A stretch of 64,000 bases of DNA, from positions 3,720,001 through 3,784,000 of the forward strand of contig JAMPIT010000350.1 of assembly GCA_026261815.1 (NCBI GenBank), given 5' to 3'. Positions 1 to 11,320 of this stretch are shown one piece after another. The notes under the pieces are model-generated. The model searched no databases. It worked only from the letters and a program-made list of their open reading frames with translations, and was not told where the DNA came from. Made by a program: the position numbers and the translations under genes. This stretch comes from Monarcha castaneiventris obscurior (Eukaryota > Chordata > Aves > Passeriformes > Monarchidae). The stretch's first letter is position 1; each line of letters starts with the position of its first letter.

Positions 1-3000
1 ATTCAGGCTGGAAGATGCTGAACATCTGCTGCTTCTTTGCAAACGAATGATTCAGTTAAATTTTGAGGTTCCACTGTGGAAAGAATTATTCATAGTGCCA
101 GCAAAACTGACCTTTTATGCTTTCCTGTTGTGCCAGGTGTAACACAGCTTCCTATTAGTGTGTGAATAGACACTCCAAATGAGAGCTCTTCCAAGAAATG
201 TCTGGAAAACAGAATACCATCTCCTCTTCACATAGTTTCTCATGTACTTATCAGCAACTTAAAATCCAACAGCCTTTTTGTTATCTGAATATTGACGGAA
301 TACTTCCAGCTGGGTGTCCTCTGATGGTCCACTTGGAAAACATGGGTCATACACAAACTAGAAAGTAGATCTCAGGCATTTACTTCACTCAGAGTAGAGG
401 AATCACTCTTACAACAGAAATGAAGGTATAGAAGCATCATGAAATTGAGCTGGAGCTGGTGTGGCTGAAAATGTGTGTAGCTGGAATCTGTGAGTAGCTG
501 CATCTGCATGACTTACAAAGTCGCTGTGGGTCTCTGGCACATCTACAAGTCAGGAATATGTTGCCAAAGAACTAACACACAGTTCCTGTGGAATATTAGT
601 GGGACTGATGGCAACACCAAGGACCAAGCGAGAATTATCCCTGAATCTACAGATAACATGGCTATTTTGGATCTGGAGCATGAGTAGGCTTGGAGAAGGC
701 AAAGAGGAGTTTTCCACTGATCCATGTATACGTGGTGCAGCTCCCAGGGAGACTGGCAGAAGTGATTTTTAAAAGCCAATTTTATTGAATAAGACTGAAT
801 CAGACTAAAACCAGGCCTGCTGTTAGTGGTGCTCCAGTGAACCAAGCTTTGAGTCTGCCTCTGAGGAAGATGACCTTAGAAATCCCAGCCTGTATGGCCA
901 TATTGTTCCTGTTACACAAGGAAAACAGATATTCCATCCATCACAGGTGCTCTGAAGCTTAAGTTTTTAGTTTTCGTGACATGCAGAGAAAGCACCTGAA
1001 GATGCTTTAGCTACATATCATTGGTAACACTATTCATGATGAGTGCACCATGCAGCTCATGCTCAACCTGCCACAGTTAGCAAGTTTTTCAACCCCATAA
1101 AACCAACCCTAATTAGCTAGAGTGATTGCCAAAGAAGACACAACTAAGAACATCTGGTTTGGAATTTTCTGAGTATCATTATTTGGAAATGTTGCTACAG
1201 AATGTGAGGAGCAGAGAACATTAAGTTATGGGTCATGAAAAGAAAAACACCAGGACTCTGGAGAGGTGATTCATGCAGGATTGAATTCTGGCTTCCATGC
1301 TCCCCCACAACACTGTGCCTGTGCACATGCCTTTGTGCCACAGGACTGAATATCCATGGTATTGTGCTTGAACACTTAACTTTTTGTCTGAGGAGCTGTT
1401 GTGTGGTTTGTACCTGCCTGCCCTGTCTTCATCTCTGCAGAAAGGGAGCCTATCCAAGGCAGTCCGGGCTCCAGCAAGTAATGTTAGAAGCTGTTGTCCT
1501 GGCAGGAAGAAGGAGTAGCTGGCTCAGTGAAAACTGGGGGAAACGAATGAGCTGTCTGGCAACACGTAAACACAATTAGCAGCAAGGCAGCAACACCACA
1601 TATATAGAGAACATATTGCTCTTGGGCAGATAATGTAGAATCTTTCTTAGACACTTTCACATTTGGTGTGAGTTTCCTGAACTTTCCATGTTCTACTGGA
1701 GCAAAACTTGTAGACATCAGTCAGTCACCTCATAACCCCTTACAACACAGGCTGACTCTGTGCAGCCCACTAAGGCTTGCTGGCTTCTGCAGCAGGCCAC
1801 CAAGCTGGGTGACATTTGGCTCCACTAGCAGCTGGGCCTCTCCAACAGAGGGTGGCAACTATTTCTTTTTGATCCCTCAAAACCAGTTCAACAGCAGCAA
1901 CAGGATAGTGGTAGGTTGGTGCATTTCTAAATGAACATAAACCAGCAAAATGCACATCAATGGCCTCTTCAGTGCTGTGTTACAAAGGAAAAAAGTGACG
2001 GTGCTACAAGGACACGTGTGTGAGTTTATTAACTCGGTTTGTGGAAAAGAACATTTCAGAGGGAACAGGACAGTATGAGAAGTCAGGTTATTGTGTGAGT
2101 CATTTCAGGATGAGGCCCTGAAGAGGCCTGAGACATCCCTTTTGTGTTTCTGCTGTCCTCTTTCTCAGGGGGGGCATTCTGCACATGGCTGTGAATGACT
2201 TAGAAGTCCATGGACAAAACTGTACCTAACTGACTTCAATAAAATCCAGAAAGGGCCACTCTTACTCTAAAGGACAATGTCTCTTCATACAGTCAAAAAT
2301 AATTTAACTGATTTCCCTTTTGCAAGTAGTAGAAGTAGATTAAAAAATTAATTCCCTAATCTGATGTTGTGTCTATAATGCCCTTCAATCCTTGTGCCAG
2401 CAATTTTTTCTCATGTCAGTGAACTTTTTATGGTGACATAACCAGAAGTAATTTAGAAAGCAACTTTCTGTCTGAGCTTTTGCCACTTATCAAATAAGAC
2501 CAATTTTACTAGTTCTGGGTCATTGCTAATCCACAACATGGCAAGAAGTGCTGTCAATGGGAAAACACAAAATAGATTTTAAAAGTTGATTTGAACATAT
2601 TCTTTTCTGAGGAGAATAGACAAATTCTTTCTCCTGCTAACTACAGTGTTTGTACTTCACTGTGACAGCAACTTTTCTGTGTTTGCTGGGAAGAGCAGTG
2701 TCAAGGGGACAAAGCTTTTCTAATTTTAAAGGAGACTTTCATCTCAGGAAAAGCAGAACCTAAATGAAGAAAATATCACTTCTATTTCTAGGAGTTTTCA
2801 AACAAATGTCTGGGAACACATCAGTGTTTTATGGAAAAAAAACCCCTGGGTTTCTCCTCTGGGTCATGCTGGAGGGAGTAAAGTTGCACATCTCTAAAGT
2901 AGGGGATAAGTAAGAAAGACATAAACTTAGGAATCATTACTGTATAAACAACCTGATGAAAAATTTCCTTTCAAGTCCAACCAAATGACTGCAACTTTCC

Positions 3001-3820
3001 ATGTGAGATTATAACACCCATGCTATGGTGCTAAGTAGTTATCCAGCAGTACCTGCTGGGTCTCACTCCTATTAGAGGTGTAAGAAATCCACTGGTGTCC
3101 TCCCAGACTTTAAAACCCAGCTGGAAGTTTATCAATGAGTTATCTCAGAGGTGGCTCACCTTGAATGAGATACAGTGTCACACTCTTGCTTTTTAAGCAG
3201 GCTTTTATGTAAGTGTTATGGTTTCCATAGAAACATAACTAAATCTTTCCTCCAGCATAATCCCAAAAGCTTTCACAGACCTGCAAAATACACAGTGAAT
3301 AGTCAAATAATTTTTTTATGCTGACAAAAAGAATGCCACAGTTGTCACCCAGTCAAGTTTCTCACATGGGGCAGAATAAGTTTAAATCTCACACGGCAGA
3401 GTTGCCTTGCAGCATTCAGACGTTTTCTGGAATCCCATTTCCCTGCAAGTTCAGTTTTAAAAAGCTCTAGAGAAACCTTACAGAACTGTGTGAGCTACAG
3501 ATGGGAAAGACCTTAATTGTGCTCCCAAAGCATGTTGGTGAGTGCAGAACCCACGAGAACAGAAACAATAATTATGCTGATGATCTCTTCCCCAGGCCTA
3601 TATTGCTTTCAGTTGTGCATCTTCAAGTGCTCTTTGTGTCGAGTTTTAAATGCTCTCCTTAGTAGCTGGGATGTACACATTACCAGCATGTAACAGGGAT
3701 TGTCTAGGCAGAAGGATTTCCCCTTGAAAATCTGTTTCCTCTTGTGCAATTGCACCCCACTTCTCTTAGCAGTTTAGGACTGCATTCACTTTTCTAGGTC
3801 ATGGCTGAAGACTTCCTTTA
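1..3820. other. Intergenic DNA, no gene recognised
   Basis: No coding exon, RNA gene or repeat family is recognised here. The open frames are all about 114 codons or shorter, overlap on both strands and resemble no protein I know. Base composition is moderately AT-rich, as expected of vertebrate intergenic DNA. Confidence 0.6.
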
Positions 3821-4173
3821 GCTTGGAGAAAAGGAGGCTCAGGAGGGACCTTATCGCTCTCCGAAAGGAGGTTGTAGCCAAGTAAGGATCGGTCTTTTTG
3901 CCGAGGCAGCCAGTGACAGGACAAGAGGAAATGGCCTCAGGTTGTGCCAGGGGATGTTGAGATTCAACATCAGGAAGAATTTTTACCAAAGGGTGGTTAG
4001 GTATTGGAACAGGCTGCCCAGGGAGGTGGTGGAGTCACCAGTCCTGGAAGTGTTCAAGAAATGACTGGACATGTCACTTAGTGCTGTGGTTTAGTTGAAT
4101 GGTGGTGTTTGGTCAAAGGTTGGGCTTGATGAACTTGGAGGTACTTTTCCAAACTTAACAATTCTATGAATTC
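3821..4173 (+). mobile_element. CR1 LINE fragment, 3' end
   Basis: The sequence begins with a CR1 ORF2 C-terminal stretch (GCTTGGAGAAAAGGAGGCTC at 3821). It continues through the ACAGGACAAGAGGAAATGGCC and GAACAGGCTGCCCAGGGAGG blocks typical of the CR1 3' region, and ends at about 4173 with the tail GGGCTTGATGAACTTGG followed by CAATTCTATGAATTC. The copy is truncated at its 5' end, as most CR1 insertions are. It shows stops and small indels, so it is not active. Orientation is the same as the downstream GUCY1A2 gene. Confidence 0.92.
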
Positions 4174-5529
4174 ACTAGGAGGATGACTTCTTACAGATCT
4201 GTGTTTAACCTTGCCTACTCTTTCAGTGTCTTCAAGAATGTGAGCAGAGCAAGTTGAAATAAAATTCAGACAAAACTATAATGATTCGTCTAATTAATAC
4301 TGTATAAAACTCTTTCTTTTTGGAAGTTTAAATATACAGTGTTGCTGCAATTCATTTAGGCAACTGAACATAGGCTTAATGGAGGTTCATGAATAGTTCT
4401 GTCACCTTCAACACTTAAAATTAAACAGAAGCAGGTGCTGGGCTGAATTTGCTTGCTAGAATTATTTATTAAGAATGACAGATACGTGAACTACAGTGCC
4501 CTCAGGTGGAACTTACCTGAGTGAATATGGACTCAAGACCTGTAAAATATGGTCCATCAGTGATAACATCCTTGTGTTCTGCTTCTGTTATGGAAGCCAG
4601 TCAGAGATTTAGCAGTGATCTAACCCTGTTTGTTCTCTGTTTAAAGGATAAAATGCAGTTCTTTCAGCTTGGAGCTTGGTTACACATTACAGGCAGAGAG
4701 AGAAAAATCTTCCAAGGAGCTGATTCAGGGCTGCTGGCTGTGGGTAACCAATGGGTATTAATGGCAACTGATGGCTTGGTCACAGCCCCCAGACACTGGG
4801 GGCTCTCTGTGCACAGAGTCCTTTCTGCAAAGCAGATGGCCTTGGCCACAGCCAGGAGCCAGGCAGGCATCAAGAGCCGGACACAAAACTCCCAGACTCC
4901 TCATAATCTCCACTTCATGCGGGAACACGGAACAGTTGTCAGCTTTCATTACATCCCCGTGAGTGAACTCAGTGCCTTCCCAGCTGGGCTAAAGCAGGAC
5001 TGGATGGTGGAGACCTGAGGAATGGCAGCTGCTCTGGGGACTCTCTGCTTCCATGGGGCAAAATCCCTCCCCAGTTCACTGGCTGTCCTGCACACTTTCC
5101 TTGGGGCAGAGCGGACAAGGAGGGGGAGGGCCGTCCCTTTTGTGCTCCTGGCACGGGGAAAGAAGGAGAGGAGTGAGCAGCTCTTGTTGGAGCTGTCATC
5201 CTTCACCCTGGGGGTGACACCCACCACATGAGGACTGCATAAGGGGAGTGGGCTGGGTTTGGGAGGGGACACAAACACTGTCTTGAAGGTAAAACAGATT
5301 GAGAAACAGCTGTGAGATGAGCTATTGTTTCATGTCCCCATGCTTACCTCCAAGAGTAGGAGTTACTTCTTGAAACTTTGGGTTTTTTTAAAAAATCAAT
5401 TAATTTCAACTTTAGCTTAAGATAGCTTAATGTTAGAAAGTCCCAGGCAGGTTGGCAGTTGATACAGGTTTGCTCTGGCAAGGCCAGGGTACCCTAGGAG
5501 CTGGTTGGGACCTCTACAGGGACAATCTA
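4174..5529. other. Intergenic DNA, no gene recognised
   Basis: A 165-codon open frame at 4521-5018 is the longest candidate. It opens at GTG (an ATG follows at 4527), has overlapping open frames on both strands and no recognisable domain, so I do not call it. The stretch 4700-5280 is richer in G+C than its surroundings, but nothing else stands out. Confidence 0.55.
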
Positions 5530-5960
5530 CACATCTCTGCCAGGGTTATGTTCCAGTCAAACTATTGAACCTCCAGGTGAAGGGACTGATGGAGGAGCTG
5601 AACCCACTACACTGCATCAGGTAGGATGAAGGCAAACTGTCCCTGGAGGCAAGACCCAAGCCCCCTGCTGCATGAAAGGAGGGATGGCAAAGAGTAATCC
5701 TTGAGCAGGTAGAGGATGGGTGGGACCGACTGGATGCTTGTGAGCTATTGCAGCAGGAGAAAGGCTCCTTCACCACCTGTGCAGGACCTCAGTAGGTGAG
5801 CCCAGAGGTTGTATTGGGGTAGGAGTCTAAGCTGGTTGAGCCTGATCTGTACTCTGGAGCAGTGTGAGCCCCTGAAGTGGTGTTTATCACTTCCAACGAG
5901 CTTCCTGCTGCTCTAGCTTTGCTCCTTTCCACTGGGCTTTCCTAAAAAGAAGCTAACCTG
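5530..5960 (+). mobile_element. Possible old CR1 ORF1 fragment
   Basis: At 5562-5621 one frame reads LLNLQVKGLMEELNPLHCIR and then hits a stop. This heptad-like leucine and glutamate pattern resembles the coiled-coil start of CR1 ORF1 proteins. Reading is broken soon after, and no other part of the element could be confirmed. The boundaries are guesses. It could also be unrelated sequence that resembles a coiled coil by chance. Confidence 0.25.
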
Positions 5961-8889
5961 GGTGCATCTCCCTGAGCTGCAGGTATCAGAAGGTAGCTGC
6001 AGGTAGCACTGTTAGGTGTGTTATATGTGTTCCCACTGTGAGAAACCATCCTGATCTCTAATAGCCTAGAGTCCATCAATACAGGAAAAACATGGACAGG
6101 CAATGGTGGGTAGTGAGGCAATGTCTTTGATGATGTCCAGAAAATCAGTGGAAGAAATTATGGCATGAAAGCTGCAGGAAAAACAGCAGTGAGTAGGCAA
6201 TCATAGTTTAAACTCCTCTTCCCAAGGAGACCTGTGGTCTTTTTGCATAGATATTTATAGTATGCTGTCTGCATTATAATTGTCCTTTGAGGGACTATGC
6301 TTCATGAGATGAATAAAGAACAGTAATACAATGATGTAATTGAATTTTAGAGCATATTTAATATAACAACATGACAAGTGTCCTGTTTCCATTAGCCCTG
6401 GAAGCTGTGCCCTTGATTTCAGCACTTACAGTGATGCTGCAGGAGCAGCATCAAACTGGTGGTGATATGGAGACCCAGGCTCTCTGCTCTACTGGGACGT
6501 ATGCACCAGCCAGGAATGGCACTGCCTGCCAGCATCACCTCTGGATGCAGGCAAATGCAGGCCACAACCTTGGACTTTGATGGCTTTGTGATATGTCTGA
6601 TGAAAAGTGGGTCTCTGAGACATGTTCTTATGAACCTTTCTCCCAGTTTCTGCTAGAGAGCATTACATAAAAGGAGCCACTGTCATGTAGGATATGTACC
6701 CCAATTAAACAAAGAACAGAGAGCCCAGCAAAAAGAAAATGCTTCTCTAGCACTACTGCAAGTGCATGCCACCTCCTGGGATGCGAGAGATAGGAAAAAA
6801 CATCACAAAACTCCACAAGAAGTAGTTCAATCCTTACTAAAGACCAGAGGCGTGCAGACCAAGATGCAAATGAGTGTCTCCCTTTCAAGTTTTAGAGCTT
6901 TAAGAGAAAGCTATTAATCAGGTAAGATCTCATCCTTTGGCTGATCCAAATGGCCAAAGCTGGATGACAATATCATCTGAGGTGAGGCGATACCACCAGC
7001 TCTCCCAAGGCATAGGACTGCAGAGATATTCCAGATCTGGTGAGGAGTCCTAGTCAGATTTTTCAGATGTGAAAAGAGTAGAGCAACAAGCCACCTTGCC
7101 TCAAGCCACCTTAGGAGGGAAGTTCGCTGTCCCTATGACAAAACAGAGCAGTCATAGCCTGAGGCACTTTTCAGCTTCCTTAAAGCCTCTAGACACGCTG
7201 GGGCACACCTAACATATCAAGACCTTCCAGAGTGCTAAGGATGTATACTCTCCCTCTTTGTAGCAACATCAACCACAAAGAAGTCCATTTTCTGCTTAGA
7301 TTAAAGGACAAAGGCCCCTAGGAATCCAGCATCTTGGGAAAGAGATGTTTAGAGCCATGTAACAGCAGCCTAGAGGACTATTTACTGTGATGTTGCAGTC
7401 TGAAGTGAATATTGCTTTTATGACCAACTTTTGATTTCACACCGAGTTCCTCTTTGCTGAATGCCTGTGAGCCAAGGACCAGCTTTGGGTTAGAGCTTGA
7501 TTTGGGCATGCTTTAAGTCCTGGATACTTTTCCTGGACTTCTATGGAGGAGATTCTGTGAGCTCTTTCTGTCAGTCACTATGAGGGCACCAAGTGCTTTC
7601 CTACACCATTTTTCTCTTGTGGACCCTGAGAATCACCTTCAGGAGATCTTCAGAAGTACTGCTTGTTGTGTTCCCAGTCCTTTTAAGCACTTGCAGAAAA
7701 GGAAGCATTTACCCATCACTGGGGTTTGAGATATGCCATCAATGTGCTCCCTCACCCTGCACCCTCTTTAGTCTGTCTCTCAGAGCCCTGAATCATGCAG
7801 ACAATGGCTGTGTGGCAACAGGCAACAGCCCAGCCATTAGTCGCCCTGTGGAGCACCGAGGCCATAAGATACATCTGAACTCACCAAGGTACAGCAAAGA
7901 CAAAAGGTCTCCAAAGGCAGGGTGTTGCAGGGAAGGAGGAGAATGGGTTGCTGGGAAGGGCAAGAAACCTCCTGAAAAACTGCCTTACTGCAGGAGCATC
8001 TCTGTGATGTGTTGGCTCTGCCAGGTTGTTGCCTTCACCCCTATGCAGTGGCATTTTGAGGAGAGGAGCACTGGGTCCTCGATGGCAACAGCTGCCTCAT
8101 TGTGAACTGGTTCATTTGTCAGCAGCAACTCTGACCACAGAGCAGGGCTGTGACCTGTGAGCTGCCTTGGCAATGTACAAATGCTGGCTGTCTAAATCGA
8201 CAGAAGAAAAGCAGCAAACATCTAACTTCCCAGCTCAGACTGAGATTCCTCTCTGTTGTGCTCTTTACATGCTTCACTTCTCATCTCTTTCTCCCTTAAA
8301 TGAAGATCCATCTTATCCTCTGGCCATTCCAGCCAAAAAATGATAGCAAGGGAGATCTGCATTAACACTCAGTATCTGCTGTTGGTCTCCACTGAGTGTA
8401 CAACCATGTCCCAGCCCCTCTCCTGCTCCTCCAGACACCTCTGGCTGCTGAACCACGCTGCTGCTCTGAGGGCCTGAGAGGCGGCTCCTCTCCTGTCCTA
8501 CTGTAGGGCTGCTGCTCTTCATCTTTGCTCTTCAAATTTTCTTTGATCTGCTCTGCTCAGACTTCCCTGCACACTGAGGCCAGCAGGAAAATCCCTGCCA
8601 TTGATCACATATCAAGGCATGGTCCCCATGTCAAAGATGAAGATGTGGAGCAACCAAAACATTTGGTAATACTCTGTCTGTGTTTCACAGCCCTGCTACT
8701 CAGCTGCTGGTGTTTTACCAGACATTATCCTGTCCAGGGATTGTAATAGCATGTAGGAATAGGAGTCCTTTAACAGCTCAAAGTTTAATTTGCCTTAGTA
8801 AACAATTGTGCTCATCTTCTTTTAAGTTAAATATTTCGCTCAAAGTTCACTGCACAAATATAGCAAAATCTTACAAGCAAGATGGAGAG
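5961..8889. other. Intergenic DNA, no gene recognised
   Basis: Nothing recognisable was found. The 170-codon frame at 7593-8105 opens with GTG and has no known domain. Confidence 0.55.
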
Positions 8890-9000
8890 GAACATTTTAC
8901 AAGGGCATGTAGTGAGAGGACAACGAGTAATGGATTTAAAGTGAAAGAGGGTAGGTTTAGATTAGATGTTATGAAGCAATTCTTCACTATGAGGGTGGTA
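8890..9000 (+). mobile_element. CR1 LINE fragment, truncated at both ends
   Basis: The block GTAGTGAGAGGACAACGAGT followed by a TTTAAAGTGAAAGAGGGTAG-like stretch and AATTCTTCACTATGAGGGTGG matches the CR1 region that normally reads 'gacaagg-gtaatgg-tttaaa...gaagaaattctt...gagggtggt'. After about 9000 the sequence changes abruptly. The usual 'gcactggaacagg' continuation and the 3' tail are absent, so the piece has also lost its 3' end, through a deletion or rearrangement. Confidence 0.8.
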
Positions 9001-11115
9001 TTCACTCTCATTAAAAGGTGCTGTCCTTTTAATCTCTGAAGGTGCTTTTGGGGAGGGGCATGCTGCATCCTAGAGCATGGGCTTTATAAAGGCTGCAGAA
9101 AGGCTGCTGAAAACACAGGAAACACCCCCAAAAAAGGATGTAATGTGTAAAGGAAATGCTGAAATGTGGGAGCTTCAAAGGTTTTGGGATGTTCAGACAG
9201 CTGGAAATAAAACTGAAACATTGTTTAATTGTGACCTGGAAAACCTTGACAGGAAGAAAATACCAGTTAGTGAATGGCTCATTAAGCTCAGGGCAGAGAA
9301 GGTATGATGAGTTACAGTAGCTGGATGCTCAAGATGGAAAATTTGAGTAGGAAAAAATAAGGTGCTGATATGAACTTGACATAAATAGCTATTCCTCCCA
9401 AGAGCAGGAAGACAGGGAAGGAGCAGAGTCTCCACCTCTGGAGGACTCCCAACATTAGCAGGATACTTCTCTGGAAGACTCACTTTGAACACAGATTGCC
9501 AGCCTTGAGGAGAGCAAGAATAACCTGTAGTAGTGGTGACATCTGTGGTGAGGCGAGGGAACCTGCTTTTCCCAAAAGGACTTCAACTCTCCGGATCAGT
9601 GAGCAAAAGGAGTGAGATTTCATTTCATCTTGCTGCAGTCATCTGTTGTTGTGTTGGAACTCCCCAGTTTAGACCCATGCATCAAGTAGAGGCACATACA
9701 AAAAGGCTGGTTTGGGGGTACTGCCTGTTGCTGCACTGAGCTCAACTCTATGGGAGCTACAGAAATGCAAAATCTAGTTATTAAATTAGTACCACTAAGG
9801 TGTCAATAGATAGACTGGTCAGTTTTCCAGAAGGACAGTTTGCTGCCAAAGGTGCCATTTTCCTTTAAAATTAACCATTATGTGCCAAGTAAGCCTTTTA
9901 CAACAAATATCTGCTCCTACCAAGGAGTGGTTTGAGTGCAAGATACAGAAAATAGGGCAGCCTAATCAGAGGCAGGCTGAAATCAATCTCCTGCTGTCCC
10001 TGGCCCAGAGACTCTCTGTGCTGAGATCTCTGCCGCATAAAGACAAGGCATGTCCTTGCCTGTGCATTGCAAGGAAGGTCACCAGGGGTTTACAGGAACA
10101 ACACAAGAGAATCTGAGACCTTACATTTGCATTCTCAGCTTCACCCCAGCATTAACTCATTCCCCAGAAGAATAAACTAGTTTCAGCTTTATGCCACAGG
10201 TTCCCCTGCAATACCAAATCCAGATCAGGGGTTCAATTACCTGTTCGAAACCACAAATCTGTGCATTCAGACATTCAGTTGGTGCTTGCCTTAATTTTCA
10301 CACTAACAAGATATGTGCAATAATTTGCGTGTAAGAAATAAATACTAAAATTTGCAGGACCAAAATGAACAAGGCCTTTTGAAGTGGTCTGGCTTTCTCT
10401 CAAGAAAAGCTCTTTTTGACTATTTTTTAAAGAAAATAATAAACGGATTTTGGGTGACCAGCAAGTTCAGAAAATAAACTGCCAGTGTTATGCTGAACTG
10501 GCCTATTAGTATGGATACCAAAAGGCACTCTGCTCTTTGTTTACATTGCGAAGGAATGATTTCACGTGCTAATGCCCTCTCTCCATCAGTGTCCTACAAA
10601 TGGAATCATAACAGCATCTTGTAGTCTTGCCTGAATGCTTGCAATTGTGCAAGAATCCCAGCAGAAATCCATCCTAAGTCCTCAATATTGGCTCCTGAGA
10701 AGTGGGCAGCTTTTTAAAAAAGACCCCAAACCACCTCTGAGCACAGGCACCCCTGGAAGATGCATTATCTTTGTGTTCAATCATATTATTTTCAATACGG
10801 TTCATGTCAATTGAAAGAGCATTTTAAAAAGGCAGAACAGCTCCTTCCATGATTACAGCTATACCAGCTTAATTTACAAACTCCTGTAAATCTGTTGACA
10901 CATGGTAATAGTGATATTTAATCTTTGTTCTAATATCAGATTTACACTGCTTTGGTACACTCGGTGCCTTTCATTGCCAATTTCATCCCAAGTGCCCTTC
11001 ATTTTTCAAAGATGGGTAAAGGAAAAATTTCTCTAAGATATGAGTGTCTGGAAATGCATCATGCTGCGGGTTTTATTTTCCTGGGAGAGTGAAATGGTTG
11101 TGTCAAAAGCTCTGA
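9001..11115. other. Intergenic DNA, no gene recognised
   Basis: No gene, RNA or repeat family is recognised. From about 10100 the sequence becomes AT-rich. Confidence 0.55.
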
Positions 11116-11320
11116 GGGAAGGGAAGGGAAGGGAAGGGAAGGGAAGGGAAGGGAAGGGAAGGGAAGGGAAGGGAAGGGAAGGGAGAGGGAAGGGAAGGGA
11201 AGGGAAGGGAAGGGAAGGGAAGGGAAGGGAAGGGAAGGGAAGGGAAGGGAAGGGAAGGGAAGGGAAGGGAAGGGAAGGGAAGGGAAGGGAAGGGAAGGGA
11301 AGGGAAGGGAAGGGAAGGGA
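11116..11320 (+). repeat. GGGAA pentamer microsatellite (about 41 G3 tracts)
   Basis: The array has 13 GGGAA units from 11116 to 11180, one variant GGGAGA at 11181-11186, then 26 uninterrupted GGGAA units from 11187 to 11316 and a final GGGA. It breaks down into GAAGAGAAGA at 11321-11330. One strand is pure purine. Repeated G3 tracts with two-base loops fit the rule for intramolecular G-quadruplexes, and the purine mirror symmetry also allows triplex (H-DNA) formation. A five-base repeat has no stop in any frame, which explains the false open frames on both strands (repeating Gly-Lys-Gly-Arg-Glu on +, Ser-Leu-Pro-Phe-Pro on -). Length may be mis-stated if the assembly collapsed the repeat. 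Confidence 0.98.

Noticed and set aside
4521..5018. 165-codon frame as a gene
   Set aside because: Opens at GTG, has no recognised domain, competing frames on both strands, and no promoter or splice context that could be supported.
7593..8105. 170-codon frame as a gene
   Set aside because: Starts at GTG, unrecognised, mixed composition. Expected by chance over 64 kb.
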